DNA from: Tethya wilhelma
Lineage: Eukaryota; Porifera; Demospongiae; Tethyida; Tethyidae
Reading direction: 5' to 3'
Assembly (NCBI GenBank): GCA_964030475.1
Contig: CAXIPT010000007.1
Span: 4,528,404 to 4,592,403 of the forward strand
Length of the DNA stretch: 64,000 nucleotides
Shown: positions 36,518 through 51,288 of the stretch, piece by piece
Layout: the number at the start of each line of letters is the position of its first letter
Numbering within the stretch: position 1 is the first letter of the stretch
Notes under the pieces: generated by a model
The model's database searches: none
What the model saw: only the letters and a program-made list of their open reading frames with translations
What the model was told of the DNA's origin: nothing
Made by a program: the position numbers and the translations under genes

Positions 36518-39500
36518 CTATACATTGCAAATACCATTGCAATATGTATGTATTGGATTTCTCACAATGTGTGTTTCCCTCAGGTGTGGATGGTGGTCCA
36601 GAGGAAGTGGATGTACCTGGAGAGCATCTTCATTGGTGGGGACATCAGGGCTCAGCTGCCAGAGGAGGCCAAGAAGTTTGACAACATCGATAAGACCTTC
36701 AAGAAGGTACTCAATACTAACACATACACAAGTTGGTGTACTAGCATTGGCTTATATAGTGTACATGTGAGGTTCATATTCCTTATTCACACCACTACCA
36801 TAGCCTCATTTCCAGGATCTTTCCCTTTAAATGTTAACCCATTGCTAAAAGGAAGAGAGCCTGGTAATTATGCAAAATCGCAGGTAAAACAGCCTGTAGA
36901 GAAATTATTATTATAGCTACATCTACGGGGACATAACTTTCTATCTAGTTCTCTCCCTTATTGTAACTACTATTCATGAGAAGAGAGTCTAAGAATTTGT
37001 CATAAATGGGTTTGTATTCCGTGTCCACATTATCCATAGATTATGACCGAGACTTCTAAGAATCCTTTGGTGTTGGATGCGTGTCATGCTCAGAACAGGC
37101 TCCAGGATCTGGAGATGATCAGCAACGGTTTGGAGAAATGTCAGAAGAGTCTCAACGATTACCTCGACTCGAAGAGAAATGCCTTCCCGAGATTCTTTTT
37201 CATCTCTGATGACGAGCTGTTGTCCATCCTTGGAAGCCACGAGTGCACCTGTGTACAAGAACACATGATAAAGGTACAAATAGTGCATAATTTTGTTATG
37301 AATTCCTCATAATTTTATAGCTATAGTTTCAGTATATAGATACACACATTGTAGTATATATTTGATTGTAAATGACCTCTTAGAAGTTTTTGGTCCTAAT
37401 ATTCAATATATTACATGTATATATTTTATGCATATACTTATCTTGATCTTTACCTATAATCATCTACAATTAATGGCGAAATCTGTTGTATCAACATTGC
37501 TTGAACATGTGTGTGTGTTTTTCTGATTCCAGATGTTTGACAACATCTCCAAGCTGAGGTTTGTTCAAGGGCCTAGTCAGGAGCCTCTTGCCAACGCCAT
37601 GATCTCCAGTGAAGGGGAGATGATGGAGTACCGTCGTGGGGTTGTAGCCGAGGGTAAGGTGGAGGACTGGATGACGGGGGTGCTGAACGAAATGAGACGC
37701 ACCAACCAACTCATCACAAAGGAATCCATCTTCAACTATAGCCACGGGAAAACAAGGTACTTCTGTTACATGGTGTAGCCAATACACTCACTGAGAATTG
37801 TCAATGTGCTGCTTATTGCTGTCCTTGAATAACTAGAGAACTAAGTTTAATCTACAGTAGATATAGTCTCCCTGTGTTCACTTTTATCATAGCTTTCCTT
37901 TGGTTTGCTGAAATGAAAGATGTATGTATCTAAATGTGGGATTTGTACCATCTAGTTTATGTGGAATAATTTTTTTCTTTTCCATTTGTGTGAACTTAAA
38001 CCTTGTCCTTTAAATAGAGTGGAGTGGATGTATGACTACCAAGGTATGGTTATCATGGCAACCAATCAAGTATGGTGGACGTGGGAAGTGGAAGATGTGT
38101 TTCGTAAAGTCAAGAAGGGAGACAAAATGGCCATGAAAAACTATGCCAAGAAACTCCACGGGCAGATCGATGACCTTGTAGTACAGGTGAGTCAGTGATA
38201 GTCTTATACCGTATAGCACAAAATATTGGTGGGAATTAAATTTGGTGGATTTTATTTTGGCAGTAGTGCATGCAGCAATTCATGTATTTTGTATGTGCTG
38301 CGCAAAAATGAATGTTGGCAGATTTTTAATATTGGCAATCTTTACCAAAACTGCCAATCTGCCAAATTTTTGTGCTTCACGGTATATTGATTGGTAAAGT
38401 CTATTTGCATTCACTTGAGTCCCTGAAGTAAATCTGTTTTGATGTGGTCATGATACTTAAGAACATTAGGGACAAACACAGAAATTTTGACTGGTAGAGG
38501 GTTGTTAGCCACTAACAGAATCTATGTGAAATTTGCTAAGCTTGAAGTATTGATATATGGCCAAGTTATAGCAAGAAAATGAAGGCTCAGTTGAACATGA
38601 GTGTACTTAGTGTCCTCTCTACCATTAGGTGCGGTCCCAGCTGACCAAGAACGATCGTAAGAAGTTCAACACTGTTCTCATTGTCGATGTTCACAACAGA
38701 GACATCATTGACCGCTTTGTCAGAGACAGGTATGATAATAGTTATCATAATAATATTATATGAATCACTTATCTCATTGACTACTTGTGTATAGCCTCAT
38801 TCCTAGGCTTCATCCTAATTTTGATATTTATGAAGGATAGGGCATGCCCATGGGAACAAGTATAAGTTTGTAGCCTTGTTTCCAGGCTGAAACATAGCAA
38901 ATGCTGGGACTGACTGGGGAATGTGGCTCGATATATTTTAGTTGAGTACATGTATTTATTCTCTTTTAGTATTTTGGAGGCTCGTGAGTTTGAGTGGGAG
39001 AGCCAGCTTCGTTTCTACTGGGAGCAGGACCCAGACACCCTCATGGTGCGACAGTGTACTGGCATGTTTGGATTCGGATACGAATACATGGGACTCAACG
39101 GTCGTCTCGTCATTACCCCACTAACGGACAGGATCTACCTCACTCTCACTCAAGCCCTCTCTATGCACCTTGGAGGAGCACCAGCTGGTCCTGCCGGGAC
39201 AGGCAAGACTGAAACGGTCAAGGATCTTGCTAAGGCCATGGGCCTGCTGTGCGTAGTGACCAACTGTGGTGAAGGAATGGACTACAAGGTATAATGATAC
39301 CAGGAGAAATGTATTTACTTTTCTTTTGTCTGTGAATTTTTGGCTTAAAATTATGCTACTAGTCTTGTAAATAAGGCTTCCACTTTTTCTTTGGGTCTTG
39401 TGAAAATGACTTTAAAGATGATACTTCTAGCTAGCCTCTTGAATGATATGGCCTTTCCTTACCAAACAATAAGCAAAGCAATGAATACCTGGTTCTAAAT

Positions 39501-42500
39501 GTAATGCTAGGGTACTGTATACTTACATCATGTGCTATCCATTCTGTGTGTTTTCTTCTCAGGCTGTTGGTAAGATCTACTCTGGTCTCTGTCAGTGTGG
39601 TGCTTGGGGCTGCTTTGATGAGTTCAACAGAATTGACATCTCAGTGTTGTCTGTCATCTCCACACAAATCAAGACCATCCAGAATGCTCTCATACACAAA
39701 CACAAAAAGTTTCAGGTAAAGCAACATCAAGCACTATTATATCATAGAAACTATCACTGAATGGTGTACCTCATTCAACCAAGCTTTGAAAAAAGTATTT
39801 ATTGCTCTCAAGCAGAAATTTTTAGTTTTGGGTGTGGAAAGAGAGGGAGAGTGCAAATCACTAGCTTGTGGATGGATTAGGCTGACCACTCAAGCCTTAA
39901 AATTTTCACGTGATTTAATAAATATTCCTCCTATCTCTTCAGTTTGAAGGAGTTGAAATTACCATGGACGATCGTGTTGGTATCTTCATCACAATGAACC
40001 CTGGCTACGCCGGTCGTACAGAGCTGCCTGAGAGTGTGAAAGCTCTCTTTAGACCAGTAGTGGTGATCGTGCCTGATCTGCAGCAGATTTGTGAGATCAT
40101 GTTGTTCTCTGAAGGTTTTCTCATGGCTAAGGTCAGTCAGTGTGTGGGGAAAGCTTTACTTATACTAGGGTAGCAAAATGACAGTATACTTACCTTATTC
40201 CCTGGCTCCTTCTTCATGAATAGTTTCTTCGATACATATGCCTAGAAGGGAAAGGCCTGGGAATGAGACTAAAAAGTACTTATACTTACTGGTTACTGGT
40301 TACCCAGGAATGGCACAGAATACCCATATAGGCAATCTTTCTGACATTGTTTGATTGCTTTCGCATGATTTGGCCATTCCTGCATGTGTCTTAAGACATT
40401 CCCAGGTGTTTATTTTGACTTGTGTGTTTCTTTCTCCACTAGGTGTTGGCAAAGAAGATGACAGTCTTGTATAAGTTGGCTCAGGGTCAGCTCTCGAAGC
40501 AGTACCATTATGACTTTGGTCTGAGAGCTCTTAAGGCTGTGCTGGTGATGGCTGGTGAACTGAAACGAGGATCACCTGATCTCAATGAAGTGAGCCAAAT
40601 AGTACAATCGTTAATGCTGGAAAATTTTACTATCATTTGTACATTATATGCAGTATTTTGTAGTTCAAGGTAACTGCAAAAAAAAAAAAGAGATTTTGCA
40701 AAAATAAACTGCTCAAGCAATATTGGTGACTTGTCTATATGTATTTCTTTCATTGAACAGCAAAAAAAAAAAAAAAAAAAAACCTCAAAATTTGAAGATT
40801 TCATATATTTATGTGTCCATTCTCCCACTAGGATATGGTGCTGATGAGAGCTCTCCGTGACATGAACCTACCAAAGTTTGTCTTTGAGGATGTCCCTCTC
40901 TTTCTGGGACTAATTGGTGACCTGTTCCCTGGCCTGGACTGCCCCAGAGTACGCTACCCTAAGCTCAATGATGCAGTAGAGGCAGTTCTTGTGGAGAATA
41001 GATACATTCTACTGCCACATCAGGTTAGAAGATCTCATTTTGATTTTTAGTCAACTTGTGTGATCTTTGTCAATCAATATTTGTTGTTGTTTTTTTTTTC
41101 TAGGCTGACAAAGTGGTGCAACTCTACGAGACAATGCTGACTCGGCATACGTGTATGGTGGTTGGACCGACTGGTGGTGGTAAATCAGTGGTCATCAACA
41201 CACTAGCCAAAGCACAGACAAAGTAAGGAAGGAGAAATGGATGCTCTTTTGTCACTTTAACATAAAACTAAAAACATATAACTGTTACGCTTAAGCTCAC
41301 TAAAGTACCTAGAAAGCAAATCAACCCTTAACATAAATTTAACTAGAAAATAAGCCAAACTTTAATCAAATTTACCTAGCATAAAAAGGTCAACCCTTAT
41401 TTCTCTGTTATGGCCAAGCCTAGACCTCATGCAGCCTGACAGGCATAGATCTATTATGGTTCCTACTGTATACTGTACTTTAAATAGAGTTCTGTTTTAC
41501 ATATAATATTCTATGCATTCACATCCACAGACTGGGCATGATGACTAAGCTCTATACGATGAACCCCAAAGCCTGCAGTGTTATCGAGCTGTACGGTGTC
41601 CTGGACCCTATCACTCGAGACTGGACAGACGGTCTCCTCTCAAACATCTTCAGAGAGATCAATAAACCGACGGAAAAGAACGAGAAGAAGTACATCCTCT
41701 TTGATGGTGACGTCGATGCACTCTGGGTGGAGAATATGAACTCTGTCATGGACGACAATAAGCTACTCACGCTCGCAAACGGAGAGAGAATCAGACTTCA
41801 GAAACACTGTGCTCTATTGGTTGAAGTAAGATATATTTCACTATTCACAAACACAGTACTTTACATTTACTTAAACAGTTCAATCCATTTGCCTATATGG
41901 TTTAAATCCCACATGTAAGGTATACATATAAGCCTTCTAAGTTTGGCATGTACCTTCGATTCTGATTTGACAAACTGCAACATGGTTTGAACTCTCCCAC
42001 ATCTGATATTGTGTACTAGGTTGGTGACCTACAGTATGCCAGTCCTGCCACAGTCTCGCGATGTGGAATGGTGTTTGTCGATCCTAAGAATCTCGGCTAC
42101 AAACCTTACTGGGAGCGTTGGGTGGCAGCACTCTCCTCTGAGGAGGACAAGAAGGAGTTCATCAGGATGTTTGACAAGTACGTCCCTCAGTGTATCTCAC
42201 TTATACTGGAGGGGATTCAAGATGGCCGACAAGGAGAGAAACTGAAGACCATTGTACCTCTCTCAAACCTCAACTTGGTATGACCTTGCTCTATAATAAC
42301 AGAATAGTACCCCTGAAAGAATTCCCAATTATACATGAAAAGTAATGAAGGTTGATAAAACGGTACTACTTTATATGCTAGATTGTGATTCTACTATGTG
42401 CAATAATAGTATAGTGTCTGTTCTCTGCACCAATGCCCATGAGTTGTATAGTAGCTCAGTAGTAAGAGCATTGGACTACAATCCAAAAGACCTAGGGTTC

Positions 42501-45500
42501 AAGTCTGTCCCAGATTTTCTTTCTGGGGAAAAAAAATTAACAAACAAACAAAAAAAAAACACAAAAAAAAAAACAAAAAAAAACCTCTTCTTGAATCACT
42601 TACTTTCCAACCCCTTTAGGTTACCCAGCTGTGTAAGATGTTGGATGCTCTTCTTCCTACCTCTGATGAGGCAGCAACTGGTGGTCTGGGAATCAGTAGC
42701 ACAACTCTTGAATGTTACTTCATAGAGGCTGTGTACTGGTCACTGGGTGCATCACTGATTGAAGAGAGTAGGACCAAATTCGACCAATATGCCAAGAAAC
42801 TTGCCTCTATGACTGAAGTACCTGGAGAAGGAGCTGCAGCTGGGCCGGGGGAGATCCCTGTTCATTTTCCAACTCTGTACGAGTACTATTTCGATCCTGA
42901 ACTGCTAAAATGGGTACCGTGGGCCGACAAGGTGCCAGAGTATGTCCACAATGTGAGTCTCAGATATAACGAGATCCTGGTCCCGACTGTCGACACTGTT
43001 CGCAACACGTGGCTGCTCGAACTCATGGTAAAGACCAGAAAGCCAGTCGTCCTGGTGGGAGAGACTGGCACCTCAAAGACAGCAACCACTCAGAACTTCC
43101 TCAGACAATTGGATCCTGACACCACTGTAAGCAGGATAGAGTCAACTCAGCATGCAGCATGTTTTTGTTGTTTGTTTATTTGTTTTACACTTTGTTCTTT
43201 TTTTCTTCTTTTTTTAGATGTTGTTGAATGTGAACTTTTCCTCGAGAACAACTTCAATGGACGTTCAGAGGAACTTGGAAGCTAACGTTGAGAAGAGAAC
43301 CAAAGACACTTATGGACCACCACCAGGTGTGTGAACTGAAGTATTGAAGAGTGTACACACCTTTCACAATTATGATGTGTATTTTCATACATAGGGAAGA
43401 GACTTCTTGTGTTTATTGATGACATGAACATGCCACAAGTCGATACCTATGGTACTCAACAGCCAATAGCTCTCTTGAAGCTCCTGTTGGAAAAAGGTGG
43501 CATGTATGATCGAGGCAAAGATCTCAACTGGAAGCTCTTTAAAGATGTCTTCTTCATTGCAGCTATGGGGAAAGTGAGTGGGCATAGTCTTTGCAAATTG
43601 TTATGTTTAATGGAACCTGGTTTCTTGATAGGCTGGAGGTGGTCGTAATGAAGTGGACCCTCGTTTCATCTCACTGTTCAGTGTGTTCAATGTGACCTTC
43701 CCGTCAGCAGAGTCTCTCTTCCACATCTACTCCTCCATTCTCAGTGGACACCTGCAACCCTTCAAGAAAGGTACACCAATAGCACTCATGCACATAAATA
43801 CCCATTCTATTAGTTATTCTTAAAAGAAGGATGTACTGTACATATGCAAGCTCCTGGCAGTATAAAGACAGAATTTTTCGTCACTAACTATGCATGATGA
43901 AATTTATTTTGTATATAACACAATTTACCAATTTATCTGCAATGGCAAAAGTTATAGTCAAAGCATATTTTACCATTGAAACTGTCCCAATATATGCTCT
44001 TCTTGTCTTCATTTTCAGCAATTCAAGAGCTGGCCAAGCCTATCACAACAGCTACCATGGACCTCTATGAGCGTATCATTCGAGACTTACCGCCGACTCC
44101 TTCAAAGTTCCACTACATCTTCAACTTGAGAGACCTCTCTCGTATTTACCATGGTCTAACTGTCTCAATTCCTGATCGATTCGATGACCCTGCTAGTTTC
44201 GTTCGCCTCTGGAGAAATGAGTGCTTGAGGGTGTTCTATGATAGACTGACAAATGATAAAGACAGGACTCTTGTAACTGAACACATGAGTGACCTACTTC
44301 AGCAACATTTTGGATCGCATCTTGAAGTATGTTAGTTGAACTTACATCCACTTGAGAAACTACAGATAGTATAAGTGGAATTTAAGCTTTATTTATTAAT
44401 AATATCTACTGCAAATTGAGTTGTACTGTAGCTCAGTACTATAGCGTCGTACCCAGGCCACTCCCAGTTTTTGCTGTGTTGCACGCAGAAAATTTTTTTA
44501 GATTCTAAACCATACTGAGAATTTTCCGGATCTTATTGAGAAAGCTTTTTTATGCGTGCAACACAGCAAAAACTGGGAGTGGCCTGGGTACGAGGCTAGC
44601 TCAGTAGTAAAGCATTAGTACTATCATTCCCTAAGTCATCCCCTCTAGATTTTGCTCAATACTGAATGATATTTTTTTGCGTGGCTATGATTTATCAATT
44701 CAGATTGCTCAAAGAGACCCTCTGTTGTTTGGTGACTATCGTACAGCACTGCTTCCTGAACAGCCGAGAGTTTATGAAGATATTCAAGACTATGATGCTG
44801 CTAAAGCTCTTTTTGAAGAGGTGAAAAAATCTAACTAGAATTGAGTTAGCCTCATTCATAACATTCTTTAAAAATTAAGTGGGAAGCTTGGGAACTACAC
44901 TGGTATCTGTTTATTACATTTCCATGGTTGCTGTGATTTTAGATACTGGAAGAGTATAATGAGAAGTACAAGCCCATGAATTTGGTTCTGTTTGACGATG
45001 CTCTTGAGCATCTGACCAGAATCCATCGTGTCATCCGTATGGATCAAGGTCACGCTCTATTGGTGGGTGTTGGAGGGAGTGGTCGTCAGAGTCTGGCAAG
45101 GCTGGCAGCATTTGCAGCTGGGTATGAAGTGTTTGAGATCACTCTGAGCAGAGGCTACGGTGAGGAGGAATTCAGAGAAGACTTGAAACAGCTCTACCAC
45201 AAGCTAGGAATCGAGAATAAGAAGGTATGAATTGTATACATAATTATATAGGTATATTTATTAAGAAAAATTCATGTACTATAGTTCCTACTCTGCAAGT
45301 TTTACTACAGACTGAGTCTTGTACACTCAAAAAAAAACACATACTGACACTAAACATGCTAAGCCTTCTGCTGTTAAGCATTATGATCACTATTTACTCA
45401 GGTCACTAACAATTAAGTGGGAAGGAAAACTACACACATAGTTAAAACTATACCAAACTAAATGATAATAATTACGCATATATCTTTAAAATTCAATTCT

Positions 45501-48500
45501 TTGGTTCATCACAGTAAGGACTGTAGATGGGAGAGTCATAGGTAAGAGAAGAAGCAGGTTTTTCATCATGAAACAGCTTTGTAGGCTCACTTTTCTTTGG
45601 CTTTGACATATAATGTTTTATTAGAAAAACTAGTCCAACAATGACTATTGTGACAGACACAGCAGATGACACAGCTGAGAGTATAAGAGAAGAAATTGAG
45701 ATCAATTTGCTGGATGTGGCATCTTTGTCATTTGTTGCTGGTTCTTTAGAAGTACTGTCCATTTTAGAATCTTCTGTGGTACCAGATGGTACATTATCCA
45801 GTGTCAATGGTTCAGTTGTTTTCTCTGTTTCTGATGTAATTGTCAGTGGCTCCATAGTTGTCAGTGGTTCTGTTGGAGATCTCATTTCAGCTGTAGTTTC
45901 ACCTTCTGTTGTATTCAATGGCTCAGTCTGGAGAATTTCAATTGTGGTCCCTCCCTCTGTCGTCTCCACTATTGTCCCTTCCTCTGTCGTCTCCACTGTT
46001 GTCCCTTCCTCTGTCGTCTCCACTGTTGTCTCTTCCTCTGTCGTCTCCACTGTTGTCCCTTCCTCTGTCGTCTCCACTGTTGTCCTTTCCTCTGTTGTCT
46101 CCACTGTGGTCCTGATTTCTGTCGTCTCCACTGTCGCTCCTTCCTCCATTGTGGTCAATGGTTCACTTGTCGTGAGTGGTACTGTCGTAGCTGGTGGCTC
46201 TGTTGGAAGTACAGGATCTGGTGGCAATGTTATGTTGAAATGGTGGATGTCTCCTTCGTAAAGCATACAAAATGGGAGCACTGGATCGACAGTCACATTC
46301 AGAGCATCCTCAAAGAATGTGATCTGACTGTTACAAGCACTGATAACTCCTCCGTACCGGGCTGTGTTGTTGAAGATGTTTGTGTGGTTGATCTCCATGT
46401 GCATTGAACTGGCAATGATGGCAATAACTCCACCCCTATCAGCTGCAGTGTTGGAGTCAAAGAGTGATTCGTGGATGCTAACAAAGCTGTTGAGACGTCC
46501 AATGTACATGACTCCTCCATCATCACCAGCTGAGTTATCACTAAACTGACTTCTTATAATGATGTAGTCAGAGGCATGGACATAAGTGTAGAACACACCA
46601 CCATCCAGAGCTGCAGTATTGTTGATGAAAGAGCTTCCATCCACTGTGGTGAGACTTTCGTCTATAAAGAGCACCCCAGCATGGTTATTGGCAAAGTTGT
46701 GTCTGAAGGTACTGTTGAGAATGTTGATGGAGGCATTCCTAATACATGCCACTCCTCCTCCAAAGGTGTCACGTCCAGTTGCTGTGTTGTTGTTGAATAG
46801 ACTGTTTGTGAGATTCACACTGAAGTGGTTAAAGTTGTCGACATCCAACACAGCACAGTAAGAGGCTGAGTTATTGATGAAGGTTGAGGAAGAGAGTGTT
46901 ACATTAGCATTGAGTCCATCAGAGTAAATAGCTCCTCCACCTTCCCTTGTTGCTGTGTTGTTGAGAAATGCACAACCAGTTACATCAATGGAGCTGTTTG
47001 TACCAGCAGCATAAACAGCACCTCCAAATGTGTTAGCTGTGTTATTTGTAAAAGAACTACTTGTTACTTGAACAGAACTATTAGCATCATTGTTGTAAAT
47101 AGCCCCACCGCTAAGTGTGCTTGCTGTGTTGTTAGTAAAGTGAGTTTGATCAATATACAGTGTACCATTGATGTGGCTTTTGTAAATGGCTCCTCCACTT
47201 CCATCAGCAGTGTTGTTTGTGAATTGACAATGTGTAAACAAAAATGTACGATTAATAATTGGCTCACGATAAATTCGGCGATGAATATAAATTGCACCTC
47301 CATCAGTATGTCCTCTGTTTCCGTTAAATTCTGATAGATATATCAGGAAGTGCAATGTTACATTAGATATATAATCATCATAGTAGGAAAAATAAATTGC
47401 TCCTCCTGCTCCTGCATTGTTGATATCAAAAGTCGATCTGTCAATTCTACTGACTGTTGATCCAGATGAATAGCCATTATTACTCTCCTGGACATAGATG
47501 GCCCCTCCATTACTATTGCTATTTTGAGTAAAAATTGATCTATTAACCACTAAACTGAAATTTAGGGACTCTCTGTTACTTCTGGAATTGTACATATAAA
47601 TGGCTCCTGCATTGTTGTTGCTAAACACTGATCGCTCAATTGTGACATCTGATTGTGTAGCATATATGGCTCCTCCATCCCAGTAGGCTCTGTTGTTTCT
47701 AAACTCACAATCACTGATCTCAACTGAAGAACTAGTGACATGCAAGGCACCACCATAGTTGTAGGTACTGTCAGCAGTATAGTACTCTAGTATCCAATTT
47801 GAAACAAAATGGTTTTCCCTTAAAGTTGCTGAAGTCACCCTTGCCATTCGTATTGCTGTATGACATCCTTGAAATGTCATTCCACTGATGTAAGTTGCTG
47901 TAACACTTGTCATTCGTATTGCTGCTGCATGGCATCCTATAAATGTCATTCCACTGATGTAGACATTCTCCACTGTATCAAATATGAACCTGGAATTCCT
48001 AGATGTACACATCACAGTAGCATTGGTGGAGGACATTGTAAAGTTGTAACCATTGGAAACAGGCAATACCAGAGAGAGGTTGTAAGATCCAGGTTCAATG
48101 AGGAATGTTATGTTCTCACTTCGACTTGGATTTGAGGCATACTCTCGTAGGGTAATACAAGGTACTCCATCAAACTCTCCAGGACAAGGGCTGCTTGATG
48201 ATGTGACAATGTAGAAGGTGTCTCCTGAAGCAATGTGAATCCTCACACAGAGACAAATCATCACCAACTGACACAAACCGAAATAGGTAGACATCTTTGA
48301 AGATATTAATCACATGCAGTTCTATAAATTTTCTATATGCAGAAACTGTAGCTGACAGGTACTTATTCTTGTTTATCATGGTTTGTGAATTTTTTTTTTG
48401 CATTTCATCCTTGTGAGTATATAGTACACATGTACAAACAATACAAGAATTCCATGTGTAAGTTTACACACATGTATATACACCCACTATAGCCCAGTAA

Positions 48501-51233
48501 TAAAGGTGCTTGCACACATCAATGTTTCTACATGGATTTCGTTATCGTCTTTAAAAGTTGATCTTGTATTATTTCTGACCTGTTTGTGTATCGCAGCATT
48601 CAAGAAAAACAAAACATAAATTGTCAGAATTTTAGTGAGTGCAGACAAACAACATGTTTTTCCATGCATGGGCTGGATCAGTTTTAATGATACATGCAAT
48701 ATGTATAGCCTCCATGAGCAAAAACAGCAGATCATAGTTAATAATGCACGGATTATTGCAAAAAAAATATTGGTTTTGTGGCATACATGCACATAAAATT
48801 TTATGTAGAGTACAAAACTGTAATAAAATTACAGATCTGGAATTAAAAATAAACACGATAGTTTAAGACATGCATGTATGCCTTGTTTCATTGCTTTTTA
48901 CAGCACTGCATGACTGCCCATTCCTATCCTGCTGATAATTGTGTATTTGTGAAATTTTGCTACTTGTAGATGGTATTTCTCTTCACTGATGGACATGTGG
49001 CACAAGAAGGGTTCCTCGAACTGATTAACAACATGCTGACGTCTGGGATGGTCCCAGCTCTCTTCCCTGATGATGAGAAAGAAGCTATCATTGGACAGGT
49101 AAAGTTGCTAGGAATACTCCATACAATGTATGTATTCAATTTCTCCCTTTCTTTTTATACTATAAAATTGCTACGAATACTGCTTAAAATATTTGTATTC
49201 AATTTCTCCCTGTCTTTTATAATGTAGATCAGAGATGAAGCCACCAAGGCTGGTTTACCACCTACTAGAGAGAGCGTCTGGTCCTATTTCGTTAAGAAAT
49301 CTGCTAACAATCTTCACATTGTACTTGCCATGTCTCCCGTCGGTGAAACACTCAAGACTAGATGTCGAAACTTCCCCGGTCTGGTCAATAATGTCTCCAT
49401 CGACTGGTTCACTGCATGGCCTAAACAAGCACTCCTGGCTGTTGCTAGCCAGTTCCTCTCAGATGTAAATCATATTGTTTTATGCTGCAGTTTTGCAAAC
49501 CATTGTAAAGATACTTCATAAATTTTACTGTGCTGCAATCCTTGAAATGTCATTCCACTGATGTAAGTTGCTGTAACACTTGTCATTCGTATTGCTGCTG
49601 CATGGCATCCTATAAATGTCATTCCACTGATGTAGACATTCTCCACTGTATCAAATATGAACCTGGAATTCCTAGATGTACACATCACAGTAGCATTGGT
49701 GGAGGACATTGTAAAGTTGTAACCATTGGAAACAGGCAATACCAGAGAGAGGTTGTAAGATCCAGGTTCAATGAGGAATGTTATGTTCTCACTTCGACTT
49801 GGATTTGAGGCATACTCTCGTAGGGTAATACAAGGTACTCCATCAAACTCTCCAGGACAAGGGCTGCTTGATGATGTGACAATGTAGAAGGTGTCTCCTG
49901 AAGCAATGTGAATCCTCACACAGAGACAAATCATCACCAACTGACACAAACCGAAATAGGTAGACATCTTTGAAGATATTAATCACATGCAGTTCTATAA
50001 ATTTTCTATATGCAGAAACTGTAGCTGACAGGTACTTATTCTTGTTTATCATGGTTTGTGAATTTTTTTTTTGCATTTCATCCTTGTGAGTATATAGTAC
50101 ACATGTACAAACAATACAAGAATTCCATGTGTAAGTTTACACACATGTATATACACCCACTATAGCCCAGTAATAAAGGTGCTTGCACACATCAATGTTT
50201 CTACATGGATTTCGTTATCGTCTTTAAAAGTTGATCTTGTATTATTTCTGACCTGTTTGTGTATCGCAGCATTCAAGAAAAACAAAACATAAATTGTCAG
50301 AATTTTAGTGAGTGCAGACAAACAACATGTTTTTCCATGCATGGGCTGGATCAGTTTTAATGATACATGCAATATGTATAGCCTCCATGAGCAAAAACAG
50401 CAGATCATAGTTAATAATGCACGGATTATTGCAAAAAAAATATTGGTTTTGTGGCATACATGCACATAAAATTTTATGTAGAGTACAAAACTGTAATAAA
50501 ATTACAGATCTGGAATTAAAAATAAACACGATAGTTTAAGACATGCATGTATGCCTTGTTTCATTGCTTTTTACAGCACTGCATGACTGCCCATTCCTAT
50601 CCTGCTGATAATTGTGTATTTGTGAAATTTTGCTACTTGTAGATGGTATTTCTCTTCACTGATGGACATGTGGCACAAGAAGGGTTCCTCGAACTGATTA
50701 ACAACATGCTGACGTCTGGGATGGTCCCAGCTCTCTTCCCTGATGATGAGAAAGAAGCTATCATTGGACAGGTAAAGTTGCTAGGAATACTCCATACAAT
50801 GTATGTATTCAATTTCTCCCTTTCTTTTTATACTATAAAATTGCTACGAATACTGCTTAAAATATTTGTATTCAATTTCTCCCTGTCTTTTATAATGTAG
50901 ATCAGAGATGAAGCCACCAAGGCTGGTTTACCACCTACTAGAGAGAGCGTCTGGTCCTATTTCGTTAAGAAATCTGCTAACAATCTTCACATTGTACTTG
51001 CCATGTCTCCCGTCGGTGAAACACTCAAGACTAGATGTCGAAACTTCCCCGGTCTAGTCAACAACGTCTCCATTGACTGGTTCACTGCATGGCCTAAACA
51101 AGCACTCCTGGCCGTTGCTAGCCAGTTCCTTTCAGATGTAAATCATATTATGATACTGTATGCTGCATTTAACTGTAGTAATGATAAGCTTCATTGTGCT
51201 ACACTCAAAAATTTCAGCTTACACTTTTCCTTT

Positions 51234-51288
<55 letters not shown>

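Larger units (their letters stand above)
34098..36583 (+). other. DNAH10 intron 25, host of the SMP-like gene pair
   Basis: Contains two tandem antisense genes, flanking duplicated DNA, an exon-25 relic at 35128-35160, and a CA microsatellite near its 3' end. The 35960-36400 part holds related short repeats (CTTGTTTGTCTAC, AGCTCAG) that also occur at 34790-35060. Confidence 0.7.

Noticed and set aside
45641..46261. 206-codon Val/Ser-rich plus-strand frame
   Set aside because: It is the complement of the 27-bp repeat stalk of the beta-helix gene; its repetitiveness keeps all frames open.
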